Assembly: GCF_007990755.1 (NCBI RefSeq)
Contig: NZ_BJXA01000014.1
Span: 92,234-156,233, forward strand
DNA from: Nocardia ninae NBRC 108245
GTDB taxonomy: Bacteria; Actinomycetota; Actinomycetes; Mycobacteriales; Mycobacteriaceae
Length of the DNA: 64,000 bases
Direction: 5' to 3'
Of the stretch, positions 34,916 to 42,144 are shown piece by piece. How positions within the stretch are numbered: the stretch's first letter is position 1; the number at the start of each line of letters is the position of its first letter. Both the position numbers and the translations under genes were made by a program. The notes under the pieces were generated by a model, which was given only the letters and a program-made list of their open reading frames with translations, did no database searches and had not been told where the DNA came from.

Positions 34916-35722
34916 ATGGCCCACAAGACTTTCCCCGAACGCACCACAGCCGAAATGCTCTGGGCGGCACTGCATCACACACCCGGCGGCACTTCGGCGA
35001 AGCTGGCCGAGATCGCCGGAATCGGCGGCTCCACCGCCCGCAAGCTCCTGGTCGCCTTGGAGCGCACCGGCGGCGCGTACCGCACCGAAGGCGAATCCGA
35101 CGGCAGCGCCCGCCGCCCCGCCGACCGCTGGTGGCCCAAGACCACCTCCAGCGACATCGACGGCGAGAGCGAGACCCTCGCCGAGGAGACCGCCGAAGTC
35201 CCCGCTGAATCGGCCGACACCGCCACACCGGCGCAAGACCCGGCCACGCCTACCACCGGCGAGGACGACGCGACAGCGGGCGAGAACGAGGCCGATACCG
35301 CAGACGCCGGGATCGACTCCGCCGGAACCGATCTCGACGACGCCACCGACACCAGCGCCGAGCCTGTCACCGAGGCCGACGACGCAATCGAAATGGCGAC
35401 GGACGAGCCCGACACCGACGCCGAAGCGGCCACGGACGAGGCCGACGCTGACGCCGGACCGGCCACGGTCGAGACCGAGGCGACCCCGGACGCCGAGGAA
35501 TCGGCCAAGCCGAAACGACTGGGCAAGGGGGCACTAAGGGGGATGATCGAGGACTTCCTGACCGACTGCAAGGGCCGGGAATTCACCCCTAGCCAGCTCG
35601 CCAAGGAACTGGATCGCTCCGCCGGGGCCATCCACAACGCCCTGGAAAAGCTGGTCGCCGAAGGCACCGCGATCCGGACCTGCGAAGCGCCCAAGCGCTA
35701 CACCCTCGCCACCGAGGAGTAG
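34916..35722 (+). CDS. two winged-helix domains joined by a long acidic linker
   Basis: A 268-residue protein. Residues 1-70 form a winged-helix domain (LAEIAGIGGSTARKLLVALERTGGA). Residues about 75-200 are a disordered Asp/Glu/Ala/Thr-rich linker. Residues about 205-268 are a second winged helix (TPSQLAKELDRSAGAIHNALEKLVAEGTAIR). The acidic linker could block DNA binding or act as a DNA mimic. It is first of a four-gene rightward unit under promoter D, ending at the 36727 terminator. Likely DNA-binding regulator. Confidence 0.65.
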   Translation: MAHKTFPERTTAEMLWAALHHTPGGTSAKLAEIAGIGGSTARKLLVALERTGGAYRTEGESDGSARRPADRWWPKTTSSDIDGESETLAEETAEVPAESADTATPAQDPATPTTGEDDATAGENEADTADAGIDSAGTDLDDATDTSAEPVTEADDAIEMATDEPDTDAEAATDEADADAGPATVETEATPDAEESAKPKRLGKGALRGMIEDFLTDCKGREFTPSQLAKELDRSAGAIHNALEKLVAEGTAIRTCEAPKRYTLATEE

Positions 35723-35811
35723 CGGATCCAACGCCCAGCCTCGGGCACCGGCCCACCGGCCGGTGCACCTGGCTGGCCGTTGGAACCCACATCGAAAGGG
35801 GCGCAAAACCC

Positions 35812-36189
35812 ATGCCCGACAGCGATATCCGATACCAGACCTATGACGAGGTCCTCGTCAAGCTCGCCGCCGACCCCGGCGCGCGGATCACCCACGCCGA
35901 GGCCCGGACCATCGCATGGCGCTGGTTCACCGACTACTACGGCGGCACGCCCTGGAACGGCGAGGAATTCTTCAGCCTCGCCCACTGGTGCGACGGCGGC
36001 CCGCACGCCGAGCAGATCGCCCGCAGCCAGCTGGCCGCCGAAGCCGCGCGCCTGCTGGCTGAAGTCCGCGATCCGGCCATCGCCACGCGATGGCACACCT
36101 GGGATCCCGCAGGCGACCCGCACACCGCCGCCCTGGCCGTCGCGGCCATGGCCGAGTTCCTACACGCCGGGGCAGGCCAGCATGGCTAA
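35812..36189 (+). CDS. hypothetical element protein
   Basis: A 125-residue protein; ATG preceded by GAAAGGGG. It has a helical, Ala-rich C-terminus (LAAEAARLLAEVRDPAIATRW) and a WRWFTDYYGGTPWNGEEFF segment. No family recognised. The next gene starts eight bases before its stop. Confidence 0.55.
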   Translation: MPDSDIRYQTYDEVLVKLAADPGARITHAEARTIAWRWFTDYYGGTPWNGEEFFSLAHWCDGGPHAEQIARSQLAAEAARLLAEVRDPAIATRWHTWDPAGDPHTAALAVAAMAEFLHAGAGQHG

Positions 36190-36505
36190 GCCGACCTACA
36201 ACTCCATCGCCCGCCGCGCCTACCGCGACGACGGGACGGGCATCGTGCTCACCGAGGATGAAGCCAGAGTCGTGGCCGCCGGATGGGTCGGCCAGTACTA
36301 CTGCCTCGAGTTGTATCGATGGGTCTGCGGCGTCACCGCGATCGACCCGACAACCCTCCTCAGCGAAGCACACAAGCTCCTCGATGACCTCGCCCTCCAT
36401 CGCGATGATTGGCCACACGCCGGAGCGGCCGAGCCCAGCATCGCCGCCGCCTCCGCCCTGGTGCGGTATCTGCAGGCTCTGCGCGACAAGGGGATAGGGG
36501 CATGA
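36182..36505 (+). CDS. hypothetical element protein
   Basis: A 107-residue protein overlapping the previous gene by eight bases and the next by four (ATGA). Helical, with LSEAHKLLDDLALHRDDWPHAG. No family recognised. Placement in the coupled four-gene unit is the main support. Confidence 0.5.
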   Translation: MAKPTYNSIARRAYRDDGTGIVLTEDEARVVAAGWVGQYYCLELYRWVCGVTAIDPTTLLSEAHKLLDDLALHRDDWPHAGAAEPSIAAASALVRYLQALRDKGIGA

Positions 36506-36723
36506 GCGGGCACATCGACATCCGGGTCGTGCTCACCGTCATCGAGACCGACTCCGAGGGGCCCGCACTCTATGAGGTCCGGGTCAACGAATGGCCGTGC
36601 GGGCGCGTCGCCCGCGTACCGACCGGCTGGCGCAAGGTCAGCGAGGCCACCGGCCGCACGCGCGGCCCATTCTTCGACACCGCCGAGACCGCCGCGCTGG
36701 CGCTGGCCGGTGAATGGGGCTGA
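36502..36723 (+). CDS. hypothetical element protein
   Basis: A 73-residue beta-rich protein (IDIRVVLTVIETDSEGPALYEVRV) that starts in the previous stop codon and ends just before a strong terminator. No family recognised. Confidence 0.5.
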   Translation: MSGHIDIRVVLTVIETDSEGPALYEVRVNEWPCGRVARVPTGWRKVSEATGRTRGPFFDTAETAALALAGEWG

Positions 36724-36726
36724 CCC

Positions 36727-36772
36727 GAGACGAGCGATGCCGCCCGGCGTACCGGGCGGCATCGCTCGTCTC
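36727..36772. terminator. long bidirectional hairpin
   Basis: A perfect 21-bp stem beginning GAGACGAGCGATGCCGCCCG with a short CGTA loop, between the rightward unit and the leftward gene at 36779. Confidence 0.85.
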
Positions 36773-36778
36773 TCGGGG

Positions 36779-36964
36779 CTACCCGACCTTGAGCAGCTTC
36801 CACGCCCCGCCGCGCGCGGTGGCGGCCTCCCAGGCGGCGAGGGCCGCAGGCTCGGCGTCGCCACCGAAGTCTGCGTCATCGAAATACTCGGTATCGGCGA
36901 GGGACTCGTCGAACGCCATCCCATTGTCGTCGTACTCCTGCACGATGTAGAGGTTGTTCGCCAT
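36779..36964 (-). CDS. 61-residue acidic protein
   Basis: Starts MANNLYIVQEYDDNG at ATG 36964 with AAAGGGACG upstream. It is rich in Asp and Glu (FDESLADTEYFDDADFGGDAEP). Promoter copy C lies 41 bases upstream. A small acidic phage-type protein of unknown function; a DNA-mimic role is possible but unsupported. Confidence 0.55.
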   Translation of the reverse strand: MANNLYIVQEYDDNGMAFDESLADTEYFDDADFGGDAEPAALAAWEAATARGGAWKLLKVG

Positions 36965-37004
36965 CGTCACGTCCCTTTCTCGCCGTGGGTGTTTCGTCCA
37001 CACC

Positions 37005-37033
37005 ATGAACCCTCTGTAGGCCCGGAAAGTCAA
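37005..37033 (-). promoter_or_regulatory. repeated promoter, copy C
   Basis: Reverse strand: TTGACT, 17-base spacer, GTTCAT and GGTGT, serving the gene at 36779-36964. A palindrome ATTGTCCGACAAC (37053-37065) lies 20 bases upstream of the -35. Confidence 0.6.
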
Positions 37034-37339
37034 CCGTCGTGATGGGTAATCGATTGTCCGACAACGTCTTACACGTCGTCGTCGGAATCGCCTCGTGGCG
37101 CAGGCCGGAGTCCGCCTGCGCGGACCTCGTCGAACGAAAGAACCGACCGTCCCTCCCTGGTGCGGGAGCGGGCGGTCGGCCGTGTGGTTCGACGATAGCG
37201 TGCCGGGCACCGATCCATCCACCGGATTAGCTCTCGGGGTATTCGCGCTCGGCACGGCGTAGCTCGCCGGCCGGACACCGCCGCGACGGTAGCGTGCGTG
37301 GGTCGAAGGTCATCGGGGCGATCGGGGAGGGAGATCAGT
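37034..37339. other. intergenic stretch with a hairpin
   Basis: About 300 bases before the NYN gene. It contains the palindrome upstream of promoter C and a hairpin at 37143-37179 (CCGACCG / CGGTCGG with inner CTCCC / GGGAG). Candidate frames have no start signals. Confidence 0.4.
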
Positions 37340-38233
37340 GTGCGGGACTGGTTGAGCACATGGCGGCGGCGTCGCACATCGCGGGCCCGGGTAGCTGATG
37401 CGGGCCGACAGCGCGGGGCCGCCCCGGCGCGAAGGGGCGCAGGCGTGGCGGTGCTCATCGACGCGGACAACGTGGCGCCGGGAAAGATCGGTGCTGTGCT
37501 CACCGCTGTCGCGGCCGAACATGGCGGTGTCGGAATCAGACGTGCCTACGGCGACTGGGACCGTCCACACCTGTCGGGTTGGCGGCCCGCGGTTTTGGCG
37601 CACTCGATCCGGCGCATCGACGCGATCGCGTTCTCGCCCCGCAAGCAGTGCACCGACCACGCGATGGTCGCCGATGCCATCCACCTTGCCCTGATGACCG
37701 ACCTGTCGGTCATCGTGCTGGTCACCAGCGACGGCGACTTCACCGACCTGGCGATGCGGCTACGCGAATACGGTCTGCGAGTCGAGGGATTCGGCAAACA
37801 GAACACTCCCGCACCGTTCGTGCGCGCCTGCGACCGGTTCACCGTCCTCGACGACCTGACCGGGCACCCCCGCCCCGAGCCTGCGGCTGCTCCCGGCCAA
37901 CCGGCTCCGGACACGACGAAAAAGGCCACCAAGAACGGCAGAGCCAAGGCCCCGGCGAAGTCGTCGACGGCCTCTACCGGACTGGCACCGGAGGTGGCCG
38001 ACAGCTTGCGCGCCATGGTGGACAAGATCGCAGACAAAGAAGGTTTGGCGAACCTGGCTACGGCATGCCACCGCCTGAACCAGCAGCGCGATCTCAAAGC
38101 CAAGCTCAACGGGCATCTATCCGGCAAGACGGGACGATTCCTCAAACGGTGCGGCCTCTTCGACGTGATCGAACGTCCAGGAAAGAACGGCACACCGACG
38201 ACCTACCTGCGTAGTAAGTCTCGTTCGGCCTAG
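37340..38233 (+). CDS. NYN-domain ribonuclease-like protein with OST-HTH/LOTUS domain
   Basis: A 297-residue protein from a GTG with GGAGGGAG six bases upstream. The N-terminal NYN/PIN-like domain starts AVLIDADNVAPGKI and has LVTSDGDFTDLAMRLREYGLRVEGFG, the expected acidic metal-site residues. A Lys/Ala/Pro-rich linker leads to a C-terminal LOTUS-like domain (LNGHLSGKTGRFLKRCGLFDVIERPGKNG). NYN-LOTUS proteins are predicted RNases. Here a role in RNA-level defence or control is possible. Confidence 0.82.
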   Translation: MRDWLSTWRRRRTSRARVADAGRQRGAAPARRGAGVAVLIDADNVAPGKIGAVLTAVAAEHGGVGIRRAYGDWDRPHLSGWRPAVLAHSIRRIDAIAFSPRKQCTDHAMVADAIHLALMTDLSVIVLVTSDGDFTDLAMRLREYGLRVEGFGKQNTPAPFVRACDRFTVLDDLTGHPRPEPAAAPGQPAPDTTKKATKNGRAKAPAKSSTASTGLAPEVADSLRAMVDKIADKEGLANLATACHRLNQQRDLKAKLNGHLSGKTGRFLKRCGLFDVIERPGKNGTPTTYLRSKSRSA

Positions 38234-38290
38234 AGCTCGGCGGCGAGTGGGGTGCCCTGGTCATTCGACTGTGCGGACCGATACAGCAGT

Positions 38291-38515
38291 TCAGCTGGTC
38301 CAGCCTCGGTTGAGACGTTCGAAGTAGGCGTCGTCGGCGGCGGCTTGGACCTCGTCCTCCGACATCGATCGTCGTCGTGGTGGCGTGGCTGGCTCCTCGA
38401 TGGCTTCGGTGACCGCGGCGAGTCCGGCTTGGACACGGTGGTCGTCGGTGAGCGGGCGGGTGGCCTGCTGAGCTTTGGTGGCGGCGTCGGTTTCAGCTTC
38501 GGCGGCTCTCGCGGC
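38291..38515 (-). pseudogene. N-terminally truncated YbaB-like remnant
   Basis: The reverse frame reads a charged helix (AARAAEAETDAATKAQQATR), then RRRSMSEDEVQAAADDAYFERLNRGWTS and a stop at 38291. The end matches the C-terminus of the YbaB-like protein at 6281-6706 (DDEYFERMNHGW). No start codon with Shine-Dalgarno and no YbaB core are present. It is fused 5' end to 5' end with another gene remnant at about 38512. Confidence 0.65.
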
Positions 38516-38630
38516 GATCGAGCCCGAGGACGACGGCAGCGACGCCGGGCTGCTCGAAGCGGCGTACTACCAGATGGTCGCCACCCACCTGTGCGCCAGC
38601 CTGGTCTATGAGTTGGTGGCCTCGATCTGA
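38512..38630 (+). pseudogene. N-terminally truncated copy of the duplicated cassette gene
   Basis: The plus frame reads AIEPEDDGSDAGLLEAAYYQMVATHLCASLVYELVASI then stop (split here: AIEPEDDGSDAGLLEAAYYQ and MVATHLCASLVYELVASI). It closely matches the C-terminal AVEPDDDGSDDWILEAAYYQ-MMAV... of the gene at 40561-40950. The first two-thirds and the leader are missing. A hairpin with the same GATGCCCGGCG sequence as the intact copies follows. Confidence 0.7.
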
Positions 38631-38643
38631 CGATCACGACGAC

Positions 38644-38678
38644 CGATGCCCGGCGGGCCATTCGCTCGCCGGGCGTCG
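38644..38678 (+). terminator. hairpin after the truncated cassette gene
   Basis: CGATGCCCGGCG / CGCCGGGCGTCG with one G-T pair. The arm sequence is shared with the hairpins at 40512 and 41605. Confidence 0.6.
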
Positions 38679-38770
38679 GCCCGTGCGGGGGTCTGTCGCC
38701 GGGCATCTCTCCTATGGTCCGCGTTGATTCGAAAACCTTTGTTATAGAAGAGTTTTCGCCAACAATGGTG

Positions 38771-38797
38771 TTGTAATCACTACTGCATCGTTGTAAT
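38771..38797 (+). promoter_or_regulatory. TTGTAAT direct repeat, cassette copy 1
   Basis: Two TTGTAAT units with a 20-base period, followed by the conserved GGGGTCGGAACCCGCCCGGC leader (38814) and an AACGAAAGGG Shine-Dalgarno before the gene at 38867. The same arrangement stands before the two other paralogues. Confidence 0.6.
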
Positions 38798-38866
38798 ATC
38801 GGTGTCGTTGGGTGGGGTCGGAACCCGCCCGGCGCGACAGATCACCACGCAACGAAAGGGATCGAG

Positions 38867-39241
38867 ATGAACCTCGACCAGTACGACAACAACGCCGAGA
38901 AGATCGGCGCGCTCGCCATGCAGACCTACGACGAGATCGCCGGGTTCCTGGACACCCTCCCGAAGCCGATCCCGATGCCGACGATGATGGAGGTGAGCAT
39001 CGACGACGCGCTTGACGCGATGGTCGCGGCCCGCCGAAAGCTCAGTAGCGAGCCAATATCCGAGGACGCCCGTAGCGCCGCCCTCATGGCGATCTTGACC
39101 TGGGCCAGCGGGGTGAACCTGGTGATGATCCAGCGAGCACCCGACGGTAGCGAGAACTACCTGCTCGAGTTGGCGGCGTTCCAGCTGCTGGAGACCGCGC
39201 ACCACGCGCAGAAGGTCCACCGCCTGCTGACCCCGCACTGA
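38867..39241 (+). CDS. duplicated cassette gene, copy 1
   Basis: A 124-residue helical protein starting MNLDQYDNNAEKIGALAMQTYDE. It shares a layout with the genes at 40561 and 41643: LPxPI segment, acidic stretch, ALDAMVAARRKL, a hydrophobic helix, then LLELAAFQLLE. The three are diverged paralogues with no recognised family. Its own leader and terminator flank it. Confidence 0.6.
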   Translation: MNLDQYDNNAEKIGALAMQTYDEIAGFLDTLPKPIPMPTMMEVSIDDALDAMVAARRKLSSEPISEDARSAALMAILTWASGVNLVMIQRAPDGSENYLLELAAFQLLETAHHAQKVHRLLTPH

Positions 39242-39247
39242 TCACGA

Positions 39248-39284
39248 ATTGCCCTGGGCGAGGTGCACACCCGCCCAGGGCAAT
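39248..39284 (+). terminator. hairpin after cassette gene copy 1
   Basis: Stem ATTGCCCTGGGCG / CGCCCAGGGCAAT with an 11-base loop. Confidence 0.7.
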
Positions 39285-39351
39285 GCGCCCTCGGCAACCC
39301 CGATACCCGGCACCACACCGCACCCTCGCGTCGGGCATCCACTTTCATGAC

Positions 39352-39391
39352 GTGCACTGCCCTGGATCATGATTGACCCAGGGCAGTGCAC
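39352..39391 (-). terminator. hairpin after the 39394 gene
   Basis: Stem GTGCACTGCCCTGG / CCAGGGCAGTGCAC with a 12-base loop, directly after the leftward gene ending at 39394. Confidence 0.7.
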
Positions 39392-39393
39392 CT

Positions 39394-40221
39394 TCAGTCG
39401 TCGGCTGCGAGTTCGGGTATCTCGATCCGGCGCACGGTGAAGCACAGGTCATCGGTGCCGGGGTCCTGGGTGACGGCCACGATGGTGTCGCCGGGGCGCA
39501 GCTCGCCGGCCGGAGTCCGCACCAGATCCGGCAGCGCGGTGTCGGTTTCGTCCGGCACCCAGCCCAGCGATCGCAGGGCTGTTTCGAGGGTGAGGCCGTG
39601 GCTGTCCATCCGTTGGGTGATGACGCCCGTCGGGATCTGGGACAGCCGTGCCCAGTCCTCGATGCCCATACGGCGTCCGAAGGCGTCGAGCGGGAGGCCG
39701 GTACCGAGCGTGCTGCGGGAGTCGGGCTCCTGGGTGATCGCCTGTTCGGGATCCCAGCCCCGCCGTATCCGCCTCCCGATGGTCTGCGCGGTGCAATTGG
39801 CCCGCTCGTCGACTCCCCATTGGTGCAGCGGTTTCGTCTCGCCGAACGCGCTCACCGGGATGGTGAAGTGTGGCCCGTCGGGTCCTTTGGCGAGCGCGTC
39901 GGGGAATGCCATGTTGCCCTTGGTGATTCGCCGGTAGAGGGTGTGGTAGTTGATCCCGCTCTGCTCGGCCCAGCCACGCAGGGTCCGGGTGTGGCCGTTG
40001 TGGGTGAATTCGAGGACAGGCCGCTCGTATTTAGGCCGTGTGATCGCGACTGCCGGTTCCCAGCCGAGGGCGAGCCGATTGCGTAACGCCTCGCGCTTCA
40101 CCGCGCACCGGGGGTCGGCAGCCCATTGATTCACGGTCTTGGCCTCGCCGAACGCGCTGATCATGCCGCGCGTCCTTTCCCACTCGTAGCGATCCTCGCG
40201 CGGCTTCTCGTGCCTGCTCAT
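39394..40221 (-). CDS. protein with about four repeated DNA-binding-like units
   Basis: A 275-residue protein from ATG 40221, which overlaps the stop of a 36-codon leader ORF. Four diverged repeats of about 50 residues follow the pattern AFGExKxxxQWxxDxR...IGRRIRRGWDPEQAIT: two close copies (starting ISAFGEAKTVNQW and VSAFGETKPLHQW) and two diverged. The repeats look like the short helical DNA-binding units (NUMOD-type) next to phage homing enzymes. A C-terminal beta-rich tail (GDTIVAVTQDPGTDDLCF) follows. Possible DNA-binding protein. Confidence 0.55.
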   Translation of the reverse strand: MSRHEKPREDRYEWERTRGMISAFGEAKTVNQWAADPRCAVKREALRNRLALGWEPAVAITRPKYERPVLEFTHNGHTRTLRGWAEQSGINYHTLYRRITKGNMAFPDALAKGPDGPHFTIPVSAFGETKPLHQWGVDERANCTAQTIGRRIRRGWDPEQAITQEPDSRSTLGTGLPLDAFGRRMGIEDWARLSQIPTGVITQRMDSHGLTLETALRSLGWVPDETDTALPDLVRTPAGELRPGDTIVAVTQDPGTDDLCFTVRRIEIPELAADD

Positions 40222-40328
40222 GCGCATGCACCCCCATGGCGGCGAGAAAGCCGAACGATGCTGCGGTGGTCCGATATTCGCGATTCCCGGAATCCCTTGC
40301 CGTGAATGTGGGTGCTGTCGAGGTTCAT
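40218..40328 (-). CDS. 36-codon leader ORF coupled to the repeat protein
   Basis: Starts at ATG 40328 behind GGAAAGG in the conserved cassette leader; begins MNLDSTHIHGKGF, sharing MNLD with cassette gene copy 1, and stops in the ATG of the 39394-40221 gene (ATGA). Probably the start of a former cassette gene, now a coupling peptide. Confidence 0.45.
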   Translation of the reverse strand: MNLDSTHIHGKGFRESRISDHRSIVRLSRRHGGACA

Positions 40329-40396
40329 CGCGAACCCTTTCCGTCGTCGGTGATCTGTCGTGCCGGGCGGGTCCGACCCCGTCCGGCGACATCGAC

Positions 40397-40423
40397 ACTA
40401 CAAATGGAATGGCGATCACGGAA
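40397..40423 (-). promoter_or_regulatory. degenerate TTGTAAT-type leader before the 36-codon ORF
   Basis: The conserved leader GGGGTCGGACCCGCCCGGC is present upstream of ATG 40328, but only one repeat unit (TTGTAGT on the reverse strand) is recognisable. Confidence 0.35.
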
Positions 40424-40511
40424 GCATCGTGGCAATGAAAACTCTTGTGGGACAATGGCTTTAGTCCGGATATCGGCCGAGGGCGGTCTGATCGTGACGT
40501 TCTCGACGAGG

Positions 40512-40547
40512 CGATGCCCGGCGCGCTGGAGTGCGCGCCGGGCATCG
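40512..40547 (-). terminator. hairpin after cassette gene copy 2
   Basis: A perfect 15-bp stem (CGATGCCCGGCGCGC) with loop TGGAGT, just before the end of the leftward gene 40561-40950. The stem sequence recurs at 41605. Confidence 0.8.
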
Positions 40548-40560
40548 TCGTGATGGATCG

Positions 40561-40950
40561 TCAGATCGAGGTCACCATGTCCAAGGCGAGGTGGGCACGC
40601 AGTTCGACGGCCATCATCTGGTAGTAGGCCGCTTCGAGAATCCAGTCGTCGCTGCCGTCGTCGTCGGGCTCGACCGCCGCGATCGTCACGGCGGTGAGCC
40701 AACCGAGCAGCACCGCCACGACCGCGTCGCCGATCGCCGCGCCGATCGGCATGTCGCGCATCGCTGTACGCGCGCTGGCGAACTCGTCGAGCGCGTCATT
40801 GGGATCGGCGATCGGGAGCGGGGTCACCGTGATCGGGATCGGCAGTGCGGCAAGGATCTCCGCGATGACACCGTGGGCGTGCCTGGTCAGTGCGCCGAAC
40901 TTGTCCAGATTGAATTCCTGGGGGCGCTCGTCGTCGTAGATGTAGCTCAT
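40561..40950 (-). CDS. duplicated cassette gene, copy 2
   Basis: A 129-residue paralogue starting MSYIYDDERPQEFNLDKFGAL. It has the same order of blocks as copies 1 and 3: LPIPITV, NDALDEFASARTAM, a hydrophobic helix, DDWILEAAYYQMMAVELRAH. The broken copy at 38512 is its closest relative. Unknown function. Confidence 0.65.
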   Translation of the reverse strand: MSYIYDDERPQEFNLDKFGALTRHAHGVIAEILAALPIPITVTPLPIADPNDALDEFASARTAMRDMPIGAAIGDAVVAVLLGWLTAVTIAAVEPDDDGSDDWILEAAYYQMMAVELRAHLALDMVTSI

Positions 40951-41018
40951 GGGGAGCCCTTCCTGGTTGTCGGTGATTTGTCCGCCGGGCGGATCCGACC
41001 CCGCCCGACGGCACCAAC

Positions 41019-41045
41019 ACTACGATGGAAGAGTAGTGATTACAA
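41019..41045 (-). promoter_or_regulatory. TTGTAAT direct repeat, cassette copy 2
   Basis: Reverse strand: TTGTAAT and a diverged TCGTAGT, 20-base period, followed by the conserved GGGGTCGGATCCGCCCGGC leader and AGGAAGGG before ATG 40950. Confidence 0.55.
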
Positions 41046-41073
41046 CGACGTGATCAATGAAATCTACTGTCCC

Positions 41074-41499
41074 TCAAGAGGTTTCATGGTTTCGGCGAAG
41101 GTAACCCCGGCGTCCGGCGAGATCGGTGTCGACGGTGGCGCGACGCCAGCGCTTGACGCCGTCGGCGTCCTCGTCTGGGTCGGGGTACTGGCCTCGCGAG
41201 ACGTAGGCGGCGATCGTGCCTCGGGCCTTGCCGGTGTAGACCGCGATCTGGGAGATGGTCAGCAGTTCATCCGGATCGCCGGATGCACCCGGGATCTCGG
41301 TGGCAGCCGGTGCTGGCCCGATCGCGGCTTCGACATCGGCGGCGAGGTACTCGTTCCAGTGCCCGCGCCGCCCGACAGGCTCGGGCCAGTTCGCCTTGAC
41401 CATCCAGACCTTCTGCACCGTGGTCAGGGCGCGACCGTAGCGCTGGGCGATTTCGGGCGCGATCCACCGTGGCGCGGCGGGGCCGTCTGGGCTTACCAT
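41074..41499 (-). CDS. double helix-turn-helix protein, candidate excisionase
   Basis: A 141-residue protein with two HTH-like regions: APEIAQRYGRALTTVQKVWMV near the N-terminus and LTISQIAVYTGKARGTIAAYVSRGQYPDPDEDADGVKRWRR in the second half (written here in parts: LTISQIAVYTGKARGTIAAY, then VSRGQYPDP). The second resembles MerR-like/excisionase (AlpA, Xis) domains, including the wing with RWRR. Its location three genes from the integrase makes it a good candidate recombination directionality factor. Confidence 0.6.
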   Translation of the reverse strand: MVSPDGPAAPRWIAPEIAQRYGRALTTVQKVWMVKANWPEPVGRRGHWNEYLAADVEAAIGPAPAATEIPGASGDPDELLTISQIAVYTGKARGTIAAYVSRGQYPDPDEDADGVKRWRRATVDTDLAGRRGYLRRNHETS

Positions 41500-41604
41500 C
41501 GTGTGTTGACCCCCTTTCTTGGGTTGGTCGATTTGTCTGGCCAGCGGGGTTCCGACTCAGAGGTTCGCCTCGCCCCGCTGGCCACCCAAAACCGTCAACG
41601 GGCA

Positions 41605-41633
41605 GATGCCCGGCGCGCTGCGCGCCGGGCATC
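41605..41633 (-). terminator. hairpin after cassette gene copy 3
   Basis: Near-perfect palindrome starting GATGCCCGGCGCG, same arm as at 40512, before the end of gene 41643-42047. Confidence 0.75.
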
Positions 41634-41642
41634 CGCTGTCGT

Positions 41643-42047
41643 TCAGTCCATCGGGCCGTCGAGCTCCTCGATCGAAATCCGGCCGGTGAGCAGGCCGTAG
41701 GCGATGCTCACCTGCTCGTTGACCCGGTACATGCTCAGCAGCGCCGCGCGCAGCAGCCACTCCGCGTCACCGGGGTTGTCGAAGGCGGTGTTGGTCAAGG
41801 TCAACCCGCCCAGGAAATCGAGTATCGCCGTGTTCAGCACGCCCTCGTGCACCGGGTGCGTCGGCAGTTCGCGCATGAGCTGGCGGGCGTTGAGCAGGGC
41901 GTCGATGGCTGCGGCGTCCTGCGCGTCCTCGGATACCTCGATCTTGATCGGGATGTCCAGCAGTAGCAGGACCTTGGCGATCCGGGCGTGGTTGCGGTCG
42001 GTGACCACGCTGAGCGTGGCCACCAGGTCGTCGTGTTCGTTGCTCAT
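41643..42047 (-). CDS. duplicated cassette gene, copy 3
   Basis: A 134-residue paralogue starting MSNEHDDLVATLSV with GAAAGGGG upstream. Blocks: LDIPIKIEVSEDAQDAAAID, ALLNARQLMRELP, LDFLGGLTLTNTAFDN, DAEWLLRAALLSMYRV. Same layout as copies 1 and 2 with an acidic C-terminal extension. Unknown function. Confidence 0.6.
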   Translation of the reverse strand: MSNEHDDLVATLSVVTDRNHARIAKVLLLLDIPIKIEVSEDAQDAAAIDALLNARQLMRELPTHPVHEGVLNTAILDFLGGLTLTNTAFDNPGDAEWLLRAALLSMYRVNEQVSIAYGLLTGRISIEELDGPMD

Positions 42048-42115
42048 GTGAGCCCCTTTCGGGTTGTTGGTGATTTGCCTGCCGGGCGGGTCCGACCCCG
42101 TCCAGCAACACCCAC

Positions 42116-42142
42116 ATTACAACGAAAGAGTAGTTATTACAA
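42116..42142 (-). promoter_or_regulatory. TTGTAAT direct repeat, cassette copy 3
   Basis: Reverse strand: two exact TTGTAAT units, 20-base period, separated by AACTACTCTTTCG, followed by the conserved GGGGTCGGACCCGCCCGGC leader before ATG 42047. Confidence 0.6.
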
Positions 42143-42144
42143 CG

